A stretch of DNA of 33,076 nt from Myxococcales bacterium (GTDB taxonomy: Bacteria > Myxococcota_A > UBA9042): assembly GCA_947499075.1 (NCBI GenBank), contig CANMNA010000022.1:1-33076 (forward strand). The letters run 5' to 3'. The notes beneath the pieces are model-generated. The model was not told the origin of the DNA. It worked only from the letters and a program-made list of their open reading frames with translations, and did not search any database. Position numbers and translations under genes: made by a program. Every line of letters begins with the position of its first letter. Positions within the stretch are counted from its first letter, which is position 1. Positions 31,404-33,076 of the stretch are shown piece after piece.

Positions 31404-33029
31404 GTGGGCACGCCGTCGTCGGACCAATTCGGCGGCGACGGCGTGCCCGAGGGGTGCAAGATCGTGGACAAGTTCGCGGAACAATGGTGCGTGCAGGTTA
31501 CCGTCACCTCATGCGAGGGGCGCGTTACGCCGCTGGGTCTGGCGGCCTTTGACCGCTGCACCGGCGAGATCGTTCATGTGTGCCTGCATGCCGCACCCGA
31601 GGTGCGCCCTGTGCCGTTTGCCGCTGACGCCATCGTGGGCACCACCGACGTGAGCGCTATGTGCGCCGTTTTCACCAAACTCAACGTGCAAATGCCTTAT
31701 CGGATCATCGACCTAACGGCTGAGACGCGCAACGCTGCCAACGGTTGGTTCGCAGCAACCAACCTACACCAGCTGATGACTGGCCTCGGCGCCCAACCGG
31801 TCGACGCCGGTCAGATGGCGTACGCCGAAAGCCTTGCTCGGGCCCAGCCTGTCGCCGGGTCACCAGACGCCAAGTTCGCGCAGCAAATAGCCGGTGCCGC
31901 AGCCGTCGCGCTGCATCACCTGTGGGCTGCGGCTGTGTCCGGCCGCCACCTTGAGCATGCGCTGGCTCGCGGCCGGTACTCGCTGGCTGCCGCAGCCGTC
32001 GAGGCCCATGGCCTACCGCTCAATCCCGCCTTGGCGGCCTTGCTGTCGGCTTCGCAAGGCTCGGCTGCCACGCGGTTTGCCGCCGCTCGGGCGCAGCTGC
32101 CGTCGAGGGCGCACGGTGCACTGGCCGCAGGTCGCACTTTCGCGCCGACACTGTGTCCAACCGGTCGAAGCCATCCGCAAGTGGTCCCGTACGGCACAGT
32201 AACTGGCCGCAACGCGCCAACGCCGGACCACCTTTTCAACCGTCCCACTTGGCTGCGCGGCCTGCTACTCGCGCCCCCGAGGCGCCGCTTAGCCTTGCTG
32301 GACTGGCGCCATGAAGAACTCGGCATTGCCGCGAGCTTGGCCGGTGACGACCGCTTGTGGCGGCTCTGCGCCCAGCGCGGCGACGCCTACGGTGTGCTGG
32401 CTCGCGCCCTCGGGCTGCTCGATGGCGACACCATGGACGCCGGGACGGCGCGCCAGTGCGCCAAGCGCGCCGTACTCGTTGCGCTCAATGGCGGCGGCGC
32501 CCAGACGATTGCCAAGGCGATCGGTGGCAGTGCGGAGCTGGTGGAAACCGTGCTGAAGCGGCTGGACAACCTGCTCGCGCCCATTCGCAAGTGGCAGCGG
32601 CGGGTCCTCGACGCGGCCGCTTTGGACGGCGTTCTCACCAGCGCCTTTGGCTGGCAGATGCGGTTCCGCCAGTGCCCGCGTGGCCGGGTCCGCAGTGAGT
32701 TGAGCGCCATGAACTTCCCGATCCAAGCCAACGGCGCGGACATGATGCGGCTGGCGACGATTATCGCCGTCGAGCGTGGCGTGCATGTTTGTGCCATCGT
32801 GCACGACGCGTTTGTCGTCGAGGCAGCTGACGACAAGATCGATGATGCGGTTGTCCTGATGCACACCGCAATGGACCGGGCGTGCGCGGCGGTACTGGGT
32901 AAGCAACGAGTTTTGCCAGTGCAGACCAAGGCTTTCACGTGCGGTGTGGAGTTGCTTGACGCTGACGCTCTGACGATCTTTCAAGCAGTGTTCCCTGAGC
33001 GTGGCCTCGACAAAGGTGTTACGCCATGA
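31404..33029 (+). CDS. Divergent family A DNA polymerase of a mobile element
   Basis: 541 residues from GTG 31404; GTG 31464, with GAGGGG nine bases upstream, is an equally good start. The C-terminal half is a PolA-type palm: motif A LLDWRHEELGIAASLAGD with Asp300, motif B R350-x3-K354 (RQCAKRAVLVALNGGG), NFPIQANGADMMRLA (~432-446), and motif C VHDAF with H467, D468 and Ala in place of the usual Glu of HDE. Of the exonuclease-like region only a remnant (RIIDLTAETRNAANG, ~95-110) is recognisable, so proofreading is unlikely. Both catalytic Asp residues are kept, so polymerase activity is plausible. Probably copies the excised element or repairs it. Confidence 0.82.
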   Translation: MGTPSSDQFGGDGVPEGCKIVDKFAEQWCVQVTVTSCEGRVTPLGLAAFDRCTGEIVHVCLHAAPEVRPVPFAADAIVGTTDVSAMCAVFTKLNVQMPYRIIDLTAETRNAANGWFAATNLHQLMTGLGAQPVDAGQMAYAESLARAQPVAGSPDAKFAQQIAGAAAVALHHLWAAAVSGRHLEHALARGRYSLAAAAVEAHGLPLNPALAALLSASQGSAATRFAAARAQLPSRAHGALAAGRTFAPTLCPTGRSHPQVVPYGTVTGRNAPTPDHLFNRPTWLRGLLLAPPRRRLALLDWRHEELGIAASLAGDDRLWRLCAQRGDAYGVLARALGLLDGDTMDAGTARQCAKRAVLVALNGGGAQTIAKAIGGSAELVETVLKRLDNLLAPIRKWQRRVLDAAALDGVLTSAFGWQMRFRQCPRGRVRSELSAMNFPIQANGADMMRLATIIAVERGVHVCAIVHDAFVVEAADDKIDDAVVLMHTAMDRACAAVLGKQRVLPVQTKAFTCGVELLDADALTIFQAVFPERGLDKGVTP

Positions 33030-33076
33030 CGCCAAAGTTGTCACGCGGCGCGACACCAGTGCAATTGTTTAATTTG
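33026..33076 (+). CDS. Start of a further island gene, cut by the window edge
   Basis: ATG 33026 overlaps the polymerase stop (ATGA). Seventeen codons are visible (MTPKLSRGATPVQLFNL) with no stop. Coupled to the polymerase, so probably part of the same replication module; too short to assign. Confidence 0.5.
   Translation, partial: MTPKLSRGATPVQLFNL

Overview
The window reads as chromosomal DNA of a GC-rich, Gram-negative bacterium of the Myxococcota or another former deltaproteobacterial lineage. The pointers are a lipoprotein with a DAGP-type acidic linker, thrombospondin type-3 calcium-binding repeats and dense Cys repeats; many TPR proteins; several families of structured intergenic repeats; and multidomain fusions. 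This placement is an inference from gene style, not from a marker gene.

Layout. (1) 1-484: the 3' end of a group II intron (maturase C-terminus, then domains V and VI). (2) 674-7588: a plus-strand housekeeping block, with an unusual RdgB-RsmB fusion carrying a 15-bp-repeat tail, then era (GTGA overlap), der and recN. (3) 7589-8508: a gene-poor patch with two structured repeat families. (4) 8509-15034: a large calcium-binding-type lipoprotein, a pentapeptide/TPR/aminoglycoside-phosphotransferase-fold protein, a convergent secreted TPR protein and an SGNH-like secreted protein. (5) 15035-15712: a second repeat-rich patch. (6) 15713-18252: two coupled genes with degenerate cyclic-nucleotide-binding-type domains. 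(7) 18253-18800: intergenic, with an 81-bp cloverleaf-like element. (8) 18801-26506, minus strand: tRNA-Gln, tRNA-Glu, kamA, a 1833-residue exported repeat protein and mtgA; the last two overlap by ATGA. (9) 26733-28571: a divergent pair, a membrane-anchored penicillin-binding transpeptidase and a small TPR protein. (10) 28694-33076: initiator tRNA with its own promoter and terminator, followed by an integrative element that runs off the window: tyrosine integrase, excisionase-like HTH protein, a conserved mobile-element protein and a divergent family A DNA polymerase.

Functionally the block at 674-7588 joins nucleotide-pool cleaning, 16S rRNA methylation, ribosome assembly GTPases and recombinational repair. 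The 18801-28031 region has an envelope and peptidoglycan flavour (glycosyltransferase, transpeptidase, exported repeat protein). The right edge is a tRNA-fMet-linked genomic island that carries its own DNA polymerase. The most unusual signals are the RdgB-RsmB fusion, the repeat family with a constant core followed by a different perfect hairpin in each copy, the REP-like family with a constant CTGC loop and changing stems, the kinase-like fusion at 10887, and the polymerase-bearing island.
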